From: Maniola hyperantus
Taxonomy: Eukaryota > Arthropoda > Insecta > Lepidoptera > Nymphalidae
NCBI RefSeq assembly: GCF_902806685.2
Contig: NC_048552.1
Coordinates: 9,761,662-9,825,661, forward strand
Length of the DNA: 64,000 nt
Direction: 5' to 3'
Shown in pieces: positions 10,120 through 21,330 of this stretch. The notes beneath the pieces were generated by a model. It was given only the letters and a program-made list of their open reading frames with translations. It ran no database searches and was not told the DNA's origin. Every line of letters starts with the position of its first letter. The first letter of the stretch is position 1. The translations under genes were made by a program, and so were the position numbers.

Positions 10120-10269
10120 CACTTTTTTTAAGGAATATTAGCCCCTCCAACTAAGCGTAAAGCTTGTGCTACTTAGGAGAAGATACGACAATAGGGCAAC
10201 GGGTGGGATTTGAACCGACAACTTTCAGAATTAAATCCGCTCCTGTAAACGTTGCGCTATTGAGGCTTG
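10120..10269 (-). mobile_element. tRNA-derived SINE, family S2
   Basis: Read on the minus strand: an A-box-like ATAGCGCAACG, an anticodon-arm remnant, a B-box GGTTCAAATCCCACCC, then CGTATCTTCTCC, AAGCTTTACGCTTA and a terminal TTAAAAAAAG. The same family lies at 39473 on the + strand. Confidence 0.75.
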
Positions 10270-10272
10270 AAC

Positions 10273-11435
10273 ACTGTCTATTATAACTGCATTATAAAAG
10301 GTATTTTAGTTTGTTGATTTGGAATTGACCTTAGTCATGTTTCAAAATCAGCAGGATTTTTTAGAATATGTATTGTATGACGTGACTAACGTTCTGCTGC
10401 ATATACATAAGTATAGATAGTAGATAATTACTACAATTAGTGTATTAATGTTTAGTATGTAGCTAGTCCATCATTATCTGCGTCTGCATTTATTAGACAA
10501 GTTCAACCACAGTCGTGTGACAGGCAGACTTCATAGTTTCCATATTTTTATTGCACAAATTTCAAATACATTTTTCATAGTTTTTATTGATTTATTTTCT
10601 CACCTCAAATGTTAAGTGCATTATTAGATAAAGACAATGTAAAAAGATAATTTGAATTTATTATCTTTCGTAAAATCATGATTAAACCGTCTAAGCGAAA
10701 AGCAACTTAACCTTTCAGACTTTAAAATTCTAATTCAAGTAGGCACCATTCTATTTGAGGCAAAGAATATTGTCCCTGGTTGTCGCAAGAGTAGGCGTGG
10801 TGGTTGGCCACTACTTATAGACAATTGATGCAGACAAATTTCAGGATGCATGAACAATAATCTGTATTTTTATAATGATAGAGTTGAAAATGTATTTTTT
10901 CTATGATGATGATAAGTTTGTGGACGGGAGGCGAGAGGTAAGAAGTAGAATAGTAAGGCAGTAAGGTGGCACTTTATAAGCAAAAGTTTCATCATCGGAA
11001 AGAAAAATATAGGTGCCTAATATAGTCCATTTTAAGTAATATAAATTAGAGAATAATAATATAGGGGTCCTTGACAAAATATAGCTTGGGTAGTCGGTAG
11101 ATACATCGATCACAGAAAAAAACAACAGCGCAACGGCCATGGTGCAAACTGAAAACTGAAAAATCGACGGTTCTAATTTTTAATATTAAAATTGTGATCT
11201 TATGCTCAGTTTATTTTCCAAAACTTCAAATAGGTACTAAGCTAAACAAATCTTTTTAAAACGTGAATATTATAACCTGTCCTACACTATAAAGTATTAA
11301 CAGCTAGGTATTAGGTAAGTACCTAACTATTAATAAGACTAATAATTATCCTGACTATTCACTACCCATATGATAAAGTGTGAAGAAGATAATATATAGA
11401 ACCATAAGAACACACTTTGTGTTTGTATAATGCGT
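10273..11435. other. Unassigned AT-rich stretch
   Basis: No match to other parts of the window and no supported exon. A 79-codon minus frame (10901-11140) lacks motifs. Confidence 0.35.
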
Positions 11436-11540
11436 GCGATGTGATTTTTTGCATGGGTGTAAAGACCTGGGGAGTGACATAGGATACTGTTTATCACGGA
11501 AAATTATAGAGTAAGTACAACGAAACACTTTCGAATTTAT
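11436..11540 (-). repeat. Family A fragment, degraded
   Basis: GTGATTTTTTGCATGGGTG, AAGACCTGGGGAGTGACATA and a following ACACTTTCGAATTTATAA match reversed family A blocks. Confidence 0.5.
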
Positions 11541-11870
11541 AAAATGGCTACCTAAGTAAGTACTACCTAATATTTTCTACATAATAGTAAATCCTGCCAG
11601 TAGCTCTTTGCCTAGCTAGACGTGATTTGGTCAGCCATTAGAGCTTTGTACATGTCATTATGTGGCTCAGCCGGCGTGAATATAAGTTGTGTAATATAAT
11701 GGAGACGCTTTGTTCTTTTGTTCGGTGATGAAGTGTCATTGAGTGGACGGTTCATGGCGAAATCTGTTTGCTGTTCCGCTATGGTAACTTTGAGCCAGCC
11801 TTGTGGTTAGAACGTGTGGATTGCAGGTTTATGTAATTGGCAAGAAGCATAACCCAATGCTTTCCATATG

Positions 11871-12017
11871 TATAGTCCGCGACAGTATGAGGCGGGGGGA
11901 CGGACGCCCTGCATACCAGCACGTCACCCGCGCTCGCCCGCACCGCATTAGCACGGGTGCTGTGTGGGTGTGCGGGGCGTTTCCTCTCCGATTGCGATCT
12001 CGACCAGTTGCGTATAA
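11871..12017 (+). mobile_element. Family E foldback MITE
   Basis: TATAGTCCGCGACAG at the left and CGACCAGTTGCG at the right are degraded inverted ends. The GC-rich centre (CACCCGCGCTCGCCCGCACC, GTGTGGGTGTGCGGGGCG) is the family hallmark. Confidence 0.65.
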
Positions 12018-12125
12018 GGTCCGCAAATTGCTATTGTGCTGGAACCAAGTCTCATTAACATCGAAATGACGTCATTTTGACGTCAGCCGAAATAACAGTA
12101 CTCAGCTCGAAACTTCAGTCTAGTG

Positions 12126-12290
12126 CTGACGCACCTGTTCCTGTTTGGTGTGATTGCAGTCAAGCGCAAGCCTATATTGGTTAAAAAACGAATGCAAAGG
12201 CAGTCTTATTGCTTACAAAACAATCTCCGCCAGGCAACTTTTGATGAGAGGAGTGACTAAGAAGGTGTGTAGGGTCATTTAGTTATAGAA
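12126..12290 (+). repeat. SINE-tail and family I fragments
   Basis: GTGATTGCAGTCAAGCG, a SINE S1 tail block, is followed by AATGCAAAGGCAGTCTTATTG and CAATCTCCGCCAGGCAACTTT, a family I block. Both are degraded. Confidence 0.45.
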
Positions 12291-13095
12291 AGTAGGCTCA
12301 GGTAGGTTGGAAAACATTCCCAACAAATCCGCAATCCCAGTGGCTTGTGTTACGATTAAATACCGTGGATAGAGGGATTTTATTACGATAAACAGTAGGT
12401 AACGATCACAGATAATTTAGTAAAAGAAACGGAAGAATTGGGTATTTGACTACACCAAAAATAAATTATTTCTCAGTGATTTAAATAGAGGGTCTTCCAA
12501 AATACGTGAAATCCACGTTCTTTGTTGGTTTTAAGTGTAATAACCATTTTAAATTATCGATCAAACTAAAAAAAGCACGTCAAATGATTGTGACGTCACA
12601 CACCGGTATTTCATAGAATCTCGCATACTAAGCGCGCGTTTTGACGTTTGATAAAGAGTTACTGATTTGACTAATTGTCAAATACCGTATTATACCAGTT
12701 TCGTAAATACACTAGAAACCTTGGTACAAATCGCTTTGACATTTCAAGTATCGACACAAATGTCACGCCCAGTCACAACACTATTATTTTGATAACTATA
12801 CCTGTCATTTTGGTTTCCACATCTAACGCTAAAGTTAATCAAAGCCATTGGTGTAATAAAGTTAAATAAATTATAAGTTCTAAACACTTTCTAAACTTAA
12901 AGACTTGACTCACCCGACGAAGTCTAAATTATAGGTAGGTACGTAGGTACTAGACTAGATACGTACGTAGATAGATTTTCATAAAGTATGGTGTTAAATT
13001 TATGGATATCTAGCTGGAAGTTATAAATAATAAAGTATACTACGTACTTAGGTAGGTATACCTATCGTACAGTAACAGAAATATGCATTCCAAAC

Positions 13096-13427
13096 AAAAA
13101 ACCGGCCAAGTGCAAGACTCGAGCACTGAGGGTTCCGTTCTACAGTCGTATTATTTCGACAGTTTGCAGTTTGCATGATAAAACAAAAACTATTATGTAT
13201 AAAAATAAAAATAAATCTGTTTTAGAATGTACAGGTAAAGCCCTTTCATATGATAGGTACTCCACTTGGTATTATTATCTTACTTTGAAAGTTGAAATAC
13301 TATTTATTTGTTCATACACACATTTTTATTTTATTTTGTGTGATGTAACCACAAATTCACGATTTTCGGATTTTTTCCTAAGTGTGCTATAAGACCTGCC
13401 TTCTTGCCAAATTTCATGATTATTACT
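13096..13427 (-). repeat. Family C repeat, reverse, truncated
   Basis: From AACCGGCCAAGTGC and AGGGTTCCGTTCTACAG through CCTTTCATATGATA to GCCAAATTTCATGATT. The (GTCT)n part is missing because a family B copy joins here. Confidence 0.75.
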
Positions 13428-13655
13428 AGCTAGTAGCTTATGCTCGCGACTTCGTCCGCGTGGACTACACAAATTTTAAACCCCTATTTCATGCCATGCC
13501 ATTTCATTAGGGGTTGAATTTTCAAAAATCCTTTCTTATACCTACGTCATAATAGCTATCTGAATACCAAAGTTCAGCCTGATCCGTCCAGTAGTTTGAG
13601 CTGTGCGTTGATAGATCAGTCAGTCAGTCAGTCATCTTTTCCTTTTATATATTAA
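13428..13655 (+). repeat. Family B repeat with (CAGT)n tail
   Basis: TAGCTTATGCTCGCGACTTC through ATCCGTCCAGTAGTTTGAGC to CAGTCAGTCAGTCA and CTTTTCCTTTTATATA. It is directly joined to the preceding family C copy. Confidence 0.75.
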
Positions 13656-14556
13656 GACCACTAGTCGCTCACAAATAGATGATTTCATCATCTATCAAAG
13701 CGGTATTTGGTACAGACAATATTTCATCCATCAAAATTACTTTTACTGTGGACATTTTGATTGTGGTTGATAATATTTCTTGTAATAGACTTGTCAAGGT
13801 GCTACTTGTCAGTACATTATCTCGTAATCCTAGCGTAATCCAATTACAGTGTTACATTTATTATTATTATTGTATGTAGTGCCTACTTACATGTTTTTGT
13901 GAAACAATAGACAAAACAAAAGCACAGAAGATATAATAGTATGACAAAAGCTTGTATTAGGTACTTACCTACCAATAGAAATGATCATGGTTAATGCAGA
14001 AACGTTTTTAGAAGGTATTTAATTATGATTGTCATTTATAAAATACTTTTCTGTCAAGAAATTCTCAATAGATAGGTAGGGAAGGTAGCTAGCCCAAAGT
14101 AGAAAAAAATTTAAATATCTTTATAACTTGGAAGGAGTATGGCAATTTACCCGTACATAATAATATTATAACTACCCATATTAAATTTATGTGTCAGTTT
14201 TCATATCAACAGTACGATGTTAGTCATTATTATAAAGATGAACCGTAATTTTGACATGGAAGTTGACCCATAGAGTTAAAATGGTGCGTGAGGAGTCATT
14301 TTGTACGGACTATACTCGGTTTTTACGTAGTTATCATAGGAAACTATTGAGTAGGTATAACATTCCTGATTTAGCCTATCTATTTACTTATTTTTATCGT
14401 GGGTAATTTATTCATGGGTTTTTTACTTGGTTTTTAGTATTAGGTACAACTGATAATGTCTAATATAATTACGTTATCTATTATTTAATTAGGTAATTTT
14501 AATGTCAATTTTGATAGGTCATGATAATAAATTATAATTAATAATAAAGCACAGAT
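13656..14556. other. Region upstream of the clip gene
   Basis: AT-rich single-copy-looking DNA before the promoter. I looked for NF-kappaB-like and other immune motifs and found none that I would stand behind. Confidence 0.35.
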
Positions 14557-14559
14557 ATC

Positions 14560-14595
14560 TATATAAGACAAAGATTTCTCGTTTTTATGCAGTTA
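14560..14595 (+). promoter_or_regulatory. TATA box and initiator of the clip-domain gene
   Basis: TATATAAG at 14560-14567 is followed by an arthropod-type initiator GCAGTT whose A (14591) is 31 bp from the first T of the TATA box. This is the normal spacing. The predicted start lies about 76 bp before the ATG. Confidence 0.65.
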
Positions 14596-14666
14596 TTTCT
14601 TTGCTGTTGTGAGCATTATCGTTTTCATTACATACAACTTACTTTGATTTACAATATTTTATAAAA

Positions 14667-17163
14667 ATGGCGAGAGTGTGCATACTATCGTGTCTGCTTG
14701 TTTTGTGTTTGACAGTCGAATTACACGCACGTGGTAAGGATAACATACCTTTACCTTTTTCCTTTTTTAGGGTTCCGTACCTCAGAAGGAAAAATGGGAC
14801 CCTTATAGGATAACTTTGTTGTCTGTCTGCCTGTCTGTCGGTCTGTCAAGATACCTACAAGGTACTTCCCGTTGACCTAGAATCATGAAATTTGGCAAGT
14901 AGGTCGGTCTTATGGCAGACATTCGGGAAAAAATCTGAAAACTGTGAAATTGTGGTTACATCACACAAAAAAAATTAAATTGTAGTCATGAATAATAATT
15001 AGTAGGTATTTTCAATTTTCGAAGTAAGATAACTATATTAAGTGGGGTATCATATGAAAGATCTTCACCTGTGCATTCTAAAACAGATTTTTATTTATTT
15101 TTATGCATATTTAGTTTTTTGAATTATCTTGCAAAATGTCGAAAAAATATGACTGTAGTACGGAGCCCTCGTTGCGCGAGCCTGACTCGCACTTGGCCGG
15201 TTTTTATTGGATAGGATTCATTACCTTATTTTCATCACTAAACTTTACTCGTATTTGTAACCCCCCGATTTAAAAGTTAAAAGCTTTACCGCTTGGCACT
15301 TTGTGACCTACCTATCAAACTTTTTTTTTAATTCTTATATACTTAGTAGTTACAAGTTAGCCCTTGACTGTGATCTCACCTGATGGTAAAGTAATGATGC
15401 TGTCCAAGGTTAAGATCGATAGATCAGAATTAGGGTTAAAACGAGACAGCGTTATAATAATTCTCAGCAAATTCTAAGTTCGTTCTATAATTAGTAGATC
15501 TCAGCCTAAGATGGAAGCGGGCTATCTTGGAAGGCGTAGGTAGGTACCTATAGAATTTTCATTAAAACCCATACCTATTGAGATTAGAATTAGATTAGAG
15601 TAGGTATCTAATGGAAATCTATGAAAATCTACTTATATCTAGTGAAGTTTTTCGATTCAGGGAATTTTAAAGTTTTAAAGAGGTCCATAATTTTATTAGA
15701 GTCAATTCAAGCTAAATGGTTGCTACCCGCTAAATGGTTGTTTTTGGACCTACCTATACTTGTATTATGTACCTACTTACATATTAGATATAAGTACTTA
15801 AAGAAATTAAAAGGAAAACTATCACAGCTAAGTAGGCTTTACAAGATAACGAGAAGGTAATAGAAAATGTGGTAGATGCATCCGACGATTCGAAAGCGCT
15901 TTTGAAAGTTTACTTGAATAAAAATATTTAATACATTTTTATATTTGTATTTAAATTATTTAAATAAACTATTAATAAACTTAAATCTAAAAAAAACAAC
16001 ATTAAATTAAAACTAAAATAAATTAAATTAAATCTAAAACCTCATCGAGACCACCGCAGCGAGGCATTGTACCCAAGATGCTGGCAGCATTACCCCTTTG
16101 GATGGCCAAACTAATTCTTTGACCAAGGTAGCTGCCAGCTCTCGGGTCCCCGGTTGACTCGATAACTCTTTTCGCAATTTCTTCAAAAAGAGCTCGAGCC
16201 CCCTTGAATAAAATATATTTATTATTATTATGTGGCTAAATGTACTTGGAGTCGTAGATCATTGAAAATTACTTCAATGAAGTTGTTAGTTGTGTAAAAC
16301 AGTTATATAGTACGGAACTCTACTGCGCGTGGCTCGACAAGCACTTGATCGGCTTTTTATTTCAGGATTTGGAGGTGAACAGACTTGCAGTACAATTGTC
16401 GGGTCGGGTGTCTGCAAACCTGAATCACAATGTCCGAGAGAAAAGCGCATTATTCCATTTGACAATTTCGGCATAGGCCGCGTAAGTATTTATCTTTTAA
16501 CGATTTATTAAATTTCAAGGGTGTTTGGCACGAGGTTGCCACGACACTAAGTGTCTGGCAATACCTGACGAGATTTCTAATACTATTAAGAACAAAATGT
16601 ACAAAAATTGAGCTTTCTACTTTGACGTAAGATTTTATACGTCTTTGTTACCTGTTATCTGCCAAAGTCACCATGATCCAAACTTCATCGTTCGCTCTCT
16701 CTCTATTTCGTTAAAGGTAAGTAGATTACCTACTGTGTCAGTTGCATTTGTTGGGCACTTAGCGATGGTTGGGTAGGTAGGTACTTGGTTAAGTAGGTAC
16801 CTACTTAATAAGGTACATGCTGATGCAGCCATTAAGTAGGTAGGTAACCTACTTCCTAAACCAGTCTTCAGGTAGGTACAGGAGGAACACTCCGCAGAGA
16901 CAATCTCACAAGAAAAAGCGACTCTTGCTATACGGGTGCGGGTGTGTGGGACGTTCCCTCCTCGATTGCCATCTCAAGCTGTCGCGAACTATATACCTAG
17001 GTACTGAATTATAGAAACCAACTCGCCTGAACTCTGAAGTCTTCTTTTTTTGCAGGACTGCAACGAGAGGTCGTCAAGGAGTTTTGGAAGAACTCGGTAT
17101 GTTTGCTGCGAAAGAAATTTATTTGGTGATGATTATGCATTTGGTTACTCAATAGCTCTTTAG
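14667..17163 (+). CDS. Secreted single-clip-domain protein, 96 residues, three exons
   Basis: Exons 14667-14733, 16366-16481 and 17056-17163 join in frame (phases 1 and 0) with GTAAGG and GTAAGT donors and TTTCAG and TTGCAG acceptors. The ATG sits in an AAAAATGG context. Residues 1-21 form a signal peptide ending His-Ala. The mature part has cysteines at 30, 39, 45, 63, 78 and 79. The C-x5-C spacing between the second and third and the closing Tyr-Val-Cys-Cys are the signature of arthropod clip domains. Known clip domains usually precede a trypsin-like protease or pseudoprotease and act in haemolymph cascades (melanisation, Toll). Here only 17 residues follow the CC pair before TAG, and AATAAA comes 51 bases later, so the product appears to be a stand-alone clip peptide. 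A role as a regulator of clip proteases is inference. An alternative is a truncated or alternative form of a longer gene, since a weak GTGATG donor lies after residue 84. Confidence 0.75.
14767..15208 (+). repeat. Family C repeat, complete, in intron 1
   Basis: Starts TTTTTAGGGTTCCGTACCTC, carries GTCTGTCTGCCTGTCTGTC, GGGTATCATATGAAAGATC and CAAAATGTCGAAAAAATA, and ends CGCACTTGGCCGGTTTTT. It begins only 33 bases after exon 1. Confidence 0.85.
15345..15540 (-). repeat. SINE S1 tail fragments
   Basis: ACAAGTTAGCCCTTGACTG, TGATCTCACCTGATGGTAA and AAGATGGAAGCGGGCTA match the S1 tail, in broken order. They lie in intron 1. Confidence 0.5.
15887..16205 (-). pseudogene. LINE 3' fragment with ORF2 C-terminus
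   Basis: On the minus strand an open frame ending at TAA (16023-16025) reads a Gly-Asp-Pro-Arg-Ala-Gly-Ser stretch followed by Gln-Arg-Ile-Ser and Ile-Gln-Arg-Gly-Asn-Ala-Ala. This is the C-terminal tail common to many insect LINE reverse-transcriptase proteins. An A/T-rich 3' UTR follows down to about 15887. Everything upstream of the tail is missing. It lies in intron 1 of the clip gene, antisense to it. A second shorter piece is at 17300-17432 and a related + strand tail at 50603-50719. Confidence 0.7.
16308..16359 (+). repeat. Family C terminal remnant touching exon 2
   Basis: TAGTACGGAACTCTACTGCGC, then GCACTTGATCGGCTTTTT, is a mutated version of the family C right end. It provides the pyrimidine tract just before the exon 2 acceptor at 16365. 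Confidence 0.6.
16517..16684 (+). repeat. Family F repeat, copy 1 (intron 2)
   Basis: ACACTAAGTGTCTGGCAATAC, AATACTATTAAGAAC, TACTTTGACGTAAGATTTT and ACCATGATCCAAAC. Also present at 26196 (+) and 48792 (-). No coding frame. Confidence 0.7.
16920..16997 (+). repeat. Family E right-half fragment (intron 2)
   Basis: GGGTGCGGGTGTGTGGGACG, TCGATTGCCATCTCAA and CTGTCGCGAACTATA match the right half of family E. Confidence 0.65.
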
Positions 17164-17213
17164 CTGGTCCATAAATAATTAATTGTAATTTTTTCATTTG
17201 TAGTAAAACTTGT

Positions 17214-17219
17214 AATAAA
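17214..17219 (+). terminator. Polyadenylation signal of the clip-domain gene
   Basis: Canonical AATAAA 51 bases after the TAG stop. It supports the view that the transcript ends here rather than running on to a protease domain. Confidence 0.6.
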
Positions 17220-17299
17220 GTAAATAGGAACATAAATACTTAGGTATATAGATTATAGGTATTATACATCGTAATATTTTCTTGATTAGTCTAAAAGAA

Positions 17300-17432
17300 T
17301 TTACTTTATTAAATAAACTTAAATCTAAATAAAAAATTAAAAAACACAACATTAAATGAAAATTAAAACAAATTAAATTAGGTAAATCTCTAACCTCATC
17401 GAGACCACCGCAGCGAGGCATTGTACCCAAGA
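17300..17432 (-). pseudogene. LINE 3' fragment, second copy
   Basis: Same sequence as 15950-16080: the minus frame reads Leu-Gly-Thr-Met-Pro-Arg-Cys-Gly-Gly-Leu-Asp-Glu, then the A/T-rich UTR. It differs by small indels. It lies just after the clip gene poly(A) signal. Confidence 0.6.
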
Positions 17433-18177
17433 TACATAATAATTAATATTGCTTTAAAAAAATATAAATTGCATAATTTGTACAATACTTAGGTACTCTT
17501 ACTTATTAAATATAAATCTATAATAGCATTCTTTTTTATTTGTCCCTTCCCTGGTCACCACACTGTTGTTCCTTTCCTGCACAAAATTAGCAGGAAATTC
17601 CTGGTAAATTTGTGGCCCTGGACCGGATCTTCCTGAATCTTGATAACTTAGGCGGGCAGTAACCCTGCAGCATCAGGATTAAGGAGTTGGATCTAGAAAT
17701 TTTTATGAGACCACCACGGAAACTTCTGCTGTTGATTAAAAAAATACTAGCAAATCGACATAATATCATAACAGATACAAGCGATTTCGTATAATGTATA
17801 TTATATAACGTGTATATTAACCGGCTAATAACCATTTAAGAGGCTCGCGGGTATGCGCGCGCGCAACTGATTGATGCGAATATAATTATGGCGGTTTGCG
17901 CGCGGGAAATATCATTTGCGAACGCTTAATGCCATGAAACGCCCATTTAAAGTACGGTACAGGGTTATAACATAAAATATGATAGTTCATGTTAAAAGGA
18001 CGTCACGATGCTGATATCTAGGTGTGATGTGAAGCCTTTTAGCTAGGATGAATATTTAGCATCCGGTTTAGGTTAGACCTTATAATCTATCTGGAGGGGA
18101 AAAACAAAGTAGGCAGCCTAAAGTAGGTATAGGCAGTGTGACTGCATCTGACATATAATTTCGTAGGACGAGTGTGT
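17433..18177. other. Unassigned stretch
   Basis: Includes a GCGCGCGC-containing patch near 17855. No repeat match and no supported exon. Confidence 0.35.
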
Positions 18178-18656
18178 TTTTAGGGTTCTGTACCTCAAAA
18201 GGAAAAAAATAAACCCTCATAATACAGGATCATTTCGTTGTCTGTGTGTTTGTCCGTCTTTTCGTCTGTCGTGTCTGTCAAGAAAACGTACTACATACAT
18301 ATATATTATCTACTACATATTATACAGGGTACTTCCCGTTTTCCTAGAATCGTAAAATTTGGTATGTTGGTAGGTCTTCTAGCACAAGGAAAAAATTCGA
18401 AAACTGAATTTGTGGTTGCATCACAAAATATAAATTAGAATGTGTTCATGAACAAATAATTCGTATTTTCAAAGTAAGATAACTATACCAAAAGGGGTAG
18501 GTATCATATAAAAGAGCTTTACCTGTACATTTTAAAACAGATTTTCATTTATTTTTATGCACAAATAGTTTTTAATTTATCGTGTAAAATGTAAAAAAAA
18601 TACTGCTCTAGTACGGAACCCTCAGTGCGCGAGTCTGGCTCGCACTTGGTCGGTTT
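18178..18656 (+). repeat. Family C repeat, complete, with inserted bases
   Basis: TTTTAGGGTTCTGTACCTC through TCGCACTTGGTCGGTTT. An ATACATATATATTATC-type expansion interrupts the block before GGGTACTTCCCGTT. Confidence 0.8.
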
Positions 18657-19114
18657 AAAAAAATACTAAATCGTGTAAAATGTCGTGTTACGAAGATCGA
18701 TTGGTCGTGGTTGGTAATTGGTATGTTAATATGTCATTAAGAAACGATGACACCGTTTTGGTTTAAAATAAAATTTGAAATAGCTTTGTTACGACAGTGC
18801 ATGTAGTTGTAGTATCAAACTAAACATAATTTGTGTTGGTTATGCAACTTTGAACAAAGTCGGTAGCTGGATAAACTTGACGAAGTTTGACGGCGATAAA
18901 GTTGACTTTTGACTCCCATCATTGAAAATAGAGTGGGAAAAAGTAACTAGAAAATGGAAAGCTACTAACTAGCAGAGTACCTACCTAGCTAAATGGATAA
19001 GAAAATAAGTTCGGATGGAAGTGGAAGTTGATACCGACAAAACGTCATATAGGTATGAGTCACAGAGACAACACTGTACAAAACCGAAATGTCATTCTTA
19101 AGGCTGATGTAGGT
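18657..19114. other. Unassigned stretch
   Basis: Nothing recognised. Confidence 0.35.
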
Positions 19115-19188
19115 ACATTACTTTCGGGGCGACCCCCGGCCTCATACCCCGATTGCTATCTCAACCTGTCGCAGACTTTAGGTACGTG
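19115..19188 (+). repeat. Family E right-end fragment
   Basis: GGGGCGACCCCCGGCCTCATA, CCCCGATTGCTATCTCAACC, TGTCGCAGACTTTA. Confidence 0.6.
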
Positions 19189-19491
19189 TCTGAAGTTATA
19201 TCGGTTATACAATTTGACCTTATCTGTTTCATCTATGCCAAGGAAACTAGCAAAAATATAACCTAAAATAAACACTAGATACCAGGAAAGCATAAATGCC
19301 AAGGTATTTAACATTTCAGAGATCATAACAGTAGGTACATATATTTTTATACTCATGGTAATAAACATCATTCGCTTCGTGATTGAGAGGCGTTGACACC
19401 GATACGGTTAATTTTACGAGAATCAACGGAAGAGTTTTTTATTAAGCAATCTTCTGTTATTTAAGTTTTTTTACATATTTTTTACATATAC

Positions 19492-19751
19492 ACTAGCTGA
19501 TGCCCGCGACTTCATCCGCGTGGAATTAGGTTTTTAAAAATCCCGTGGGAACAGTATGATTTTCCGGGATAAAGTAGCCTATGTCACTCTCTAGGTCTTT
19601 ACCTATACTCATGCAAAAAAATCACGTCGATCCGTTGCTCCGTTGCGACGTGATTGAAGGACAAACCAACAAACTAACAAACCAACAAACCAAAAAACCA
19701 ACAAATAAACAATTCAATAAACAAACACAATTTCGCATTTACAAATAGGGG
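19492..19751 (+). repeat. Family A repeat with expanded CCAACAAA tract
   Basis: ACTAGCTGATGCCCGCGACTTC to TTTCGCATTTACAAATAGGGG. The usual AACCAACAAAC block is expanded to about eight degenerate units near 19668-19715. Confidence 0.75.
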
Positions 19752-19805
19752 TAGTGATAACGACAACGAGAAGTAATGCCCTTTTAGGAAGCAATAAGGT
19801 AGTTT

Positions 19806-20149
19806 GACGACCTCCCTGGCGCAGTCGTGAGCGCTTTAATTAGTGAGAGATCCCGGGTTCAATTCCCGGCAGAGGAAATTTGGAATCTTACTTATAATTT
19901 CTAAAATTTCTCCGATCTGGTGGGAGCCTTAGGTCGTGGCTAGTTACTACCCTACCGGAAAAGCCGTGCCGCCAAGCGATTTAGGGTACGATACCGTGTA
20001 AAAACCAAAAGGGGAATGTATGGGTTTAATTAATGAAAACTTCCATACCCCTTCCAGGTTAGCCTGCTTCCATCTTAGACTGCATCATCACTTACCACCA
20101 GGTGAGATTGCAGTCAAGGGCTAACTTGTATGTGAATTTAAAAAAAAAA
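19806..20149 (+). mobile_element. SINE S1, full length
   Basis: GACCTCCCTGGCGCAGTC, B-box GGTTCAATTCCCGGC, body GTCGTGGCTAGTTACTACC, AAGCCGTGCCGCCAAGCG, tail TGAGATTGCAGTCAAGGGC, and an A10 end. The best copy in the window. Confidence 0.85.
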
Positions 20150-20170
20150 ACATGTAATTGCCTTTACACT

Positions 20171-20491
20171 AAACTAACCACATCATCATCATCAACCCAT
20201 CGCTGGCTCACTACAGAGCACGGCTCTCCACTCAGAATGAGAAGGATTTGCCCATAGTCTACCGCGTTGGCCAAGTGCGGATTGACAGACATCACAGGCC
20301 TTTGAGATCATTATGGAGAACTCTCAGGCATGGAGGTTTCCTCACGATGTTTTGCTTCACCGTTAAAGAAAGTAATATTTAGGTAGTTGCTTAAATACAC
20401 TTAACTCCGAAAATTTAGAGGTGCATGCCCGGGATCGAACCGTAGACCCCCCTGAATTACGTCGACGTCTTAACCACTTACCTAGCAGGTC
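20171..20491 (-). mobile_element. Metulj-like SINE, full length, reverse
   Basis: On the minus strand: tRNA-like head with TGGTTAAGACG and B-box GGTTCGATCCCGGGC, then ATTTTCGGAGTTAAGTG, TGAGAGTTCTCCATAAT, CCGCACTTGGCCAACG and a terminal GATGATGATGATG. The family name is from memory of lepidopteran repeats. Confidence 0.75.
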
Positions 20492-20556
20492 TGCAGGTCT
20501 CAGATTTTTTCTACTGTGCGCTCTTTCAATAGACGTACACCTCAACATAGAGTAGG

Positions 20557-20705
20557 TATAGTCCGCGATAGTTTGGATGGCAATCCGGGTATGAGGTGAG
20601 GGCACGCCGGACACACGTATGTCACCTACGCTCGCCGCACTGGGTTAGCGCGGGAGGTGTGCGGGTGTGCGGGGCGTTGCCATCTCAATCTGTCGCAAAC
20701 TATAG
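20557..20705. mobile_element. Family E foldback MITE
   Basis: TATAGTCCGCGATAG and CTGTCGCAAACTATA are degraded inverted ends around a GC-rich middle with ACGCTCGCCGCACTG and GGTGTGCGGGTGTGCGGG. Confidence 0.7.
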
Positions 20706-21134
20706 TTAGTAGATACTTCCACCTATGAGAGCCTTAATATTAATCTGTTAGTAGTTAACAACATTTTAACGATTTCCCCGTAGAAGCACTTCACTCGTAT
20801 TGACAGGCGGGTTTCCCTGCCGGCGCGTTTGATCTCGATGATTTGACAAAACGCCTGTTTGACACCGACACATAGGTTTTCTCAGCGACAAGTGAAAAAA
20901 AAGACGACAAAAGCCGAGTGATTCGTTAATCGCGAGGGTGTCGGCTACTAATGGGGATAGGACAGGGAAAACCATAGAGTAGAGATTCTATATTGACTGT
21001 CAAATATTTTCTAGAGAAATAATTAGGTAGTTCATTTCTTGATTTAAAAATTAAAAGACATTAAAAAGAAACGACATAAAATTCACCAACAAGGAAAAGT
21101 ACCTACGTAACGTACCTACTATGTTATTGTTTTT
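20706..21134. other. Unassigned stretch with GC-richer core
   Basis: 20766-20975 is GC-richer and holds a 69-codon minus-strand frame with four cysteines. There is no start context, splice site or family resemblance that I can support. Confidence 0.35.
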
Positions 21135-21330
21135 GTTTGACTGACTGATCGCACGCACGAACTGTTCAAACTACTGGACGGATACTGGATACTTTATTTG
21201 TATCACCACAAGAAGGATTACAATAAAAGAATAAAAAACACAGACAGAAGGAAGATACAAAAGGCGGCCTTATCGCTAATTAGCGATCTCTAATACCAGG
21301 CAACCTTAAGAATAGGAAAATATGAGGAAA
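21135..21330. repeat. Family B stub joined to a family I fragment
   Basis: GACTGACTGATCGCACGCACG and AAACTACTGGACGGATAC are a reversed family B head. They are followed by TTTATTTGTATCACCACAAG and AAAAGGCGGCCTTATCGC, a family I block. Confidence 0.55.

Noticed and set aside
17194..17430. 78-codon minus-strand frame as a host gene
   Set aside because: Its N-terminal part is the LINE ORF2 tail seen at 16023-16200. The rest is A/T-rich UTR.
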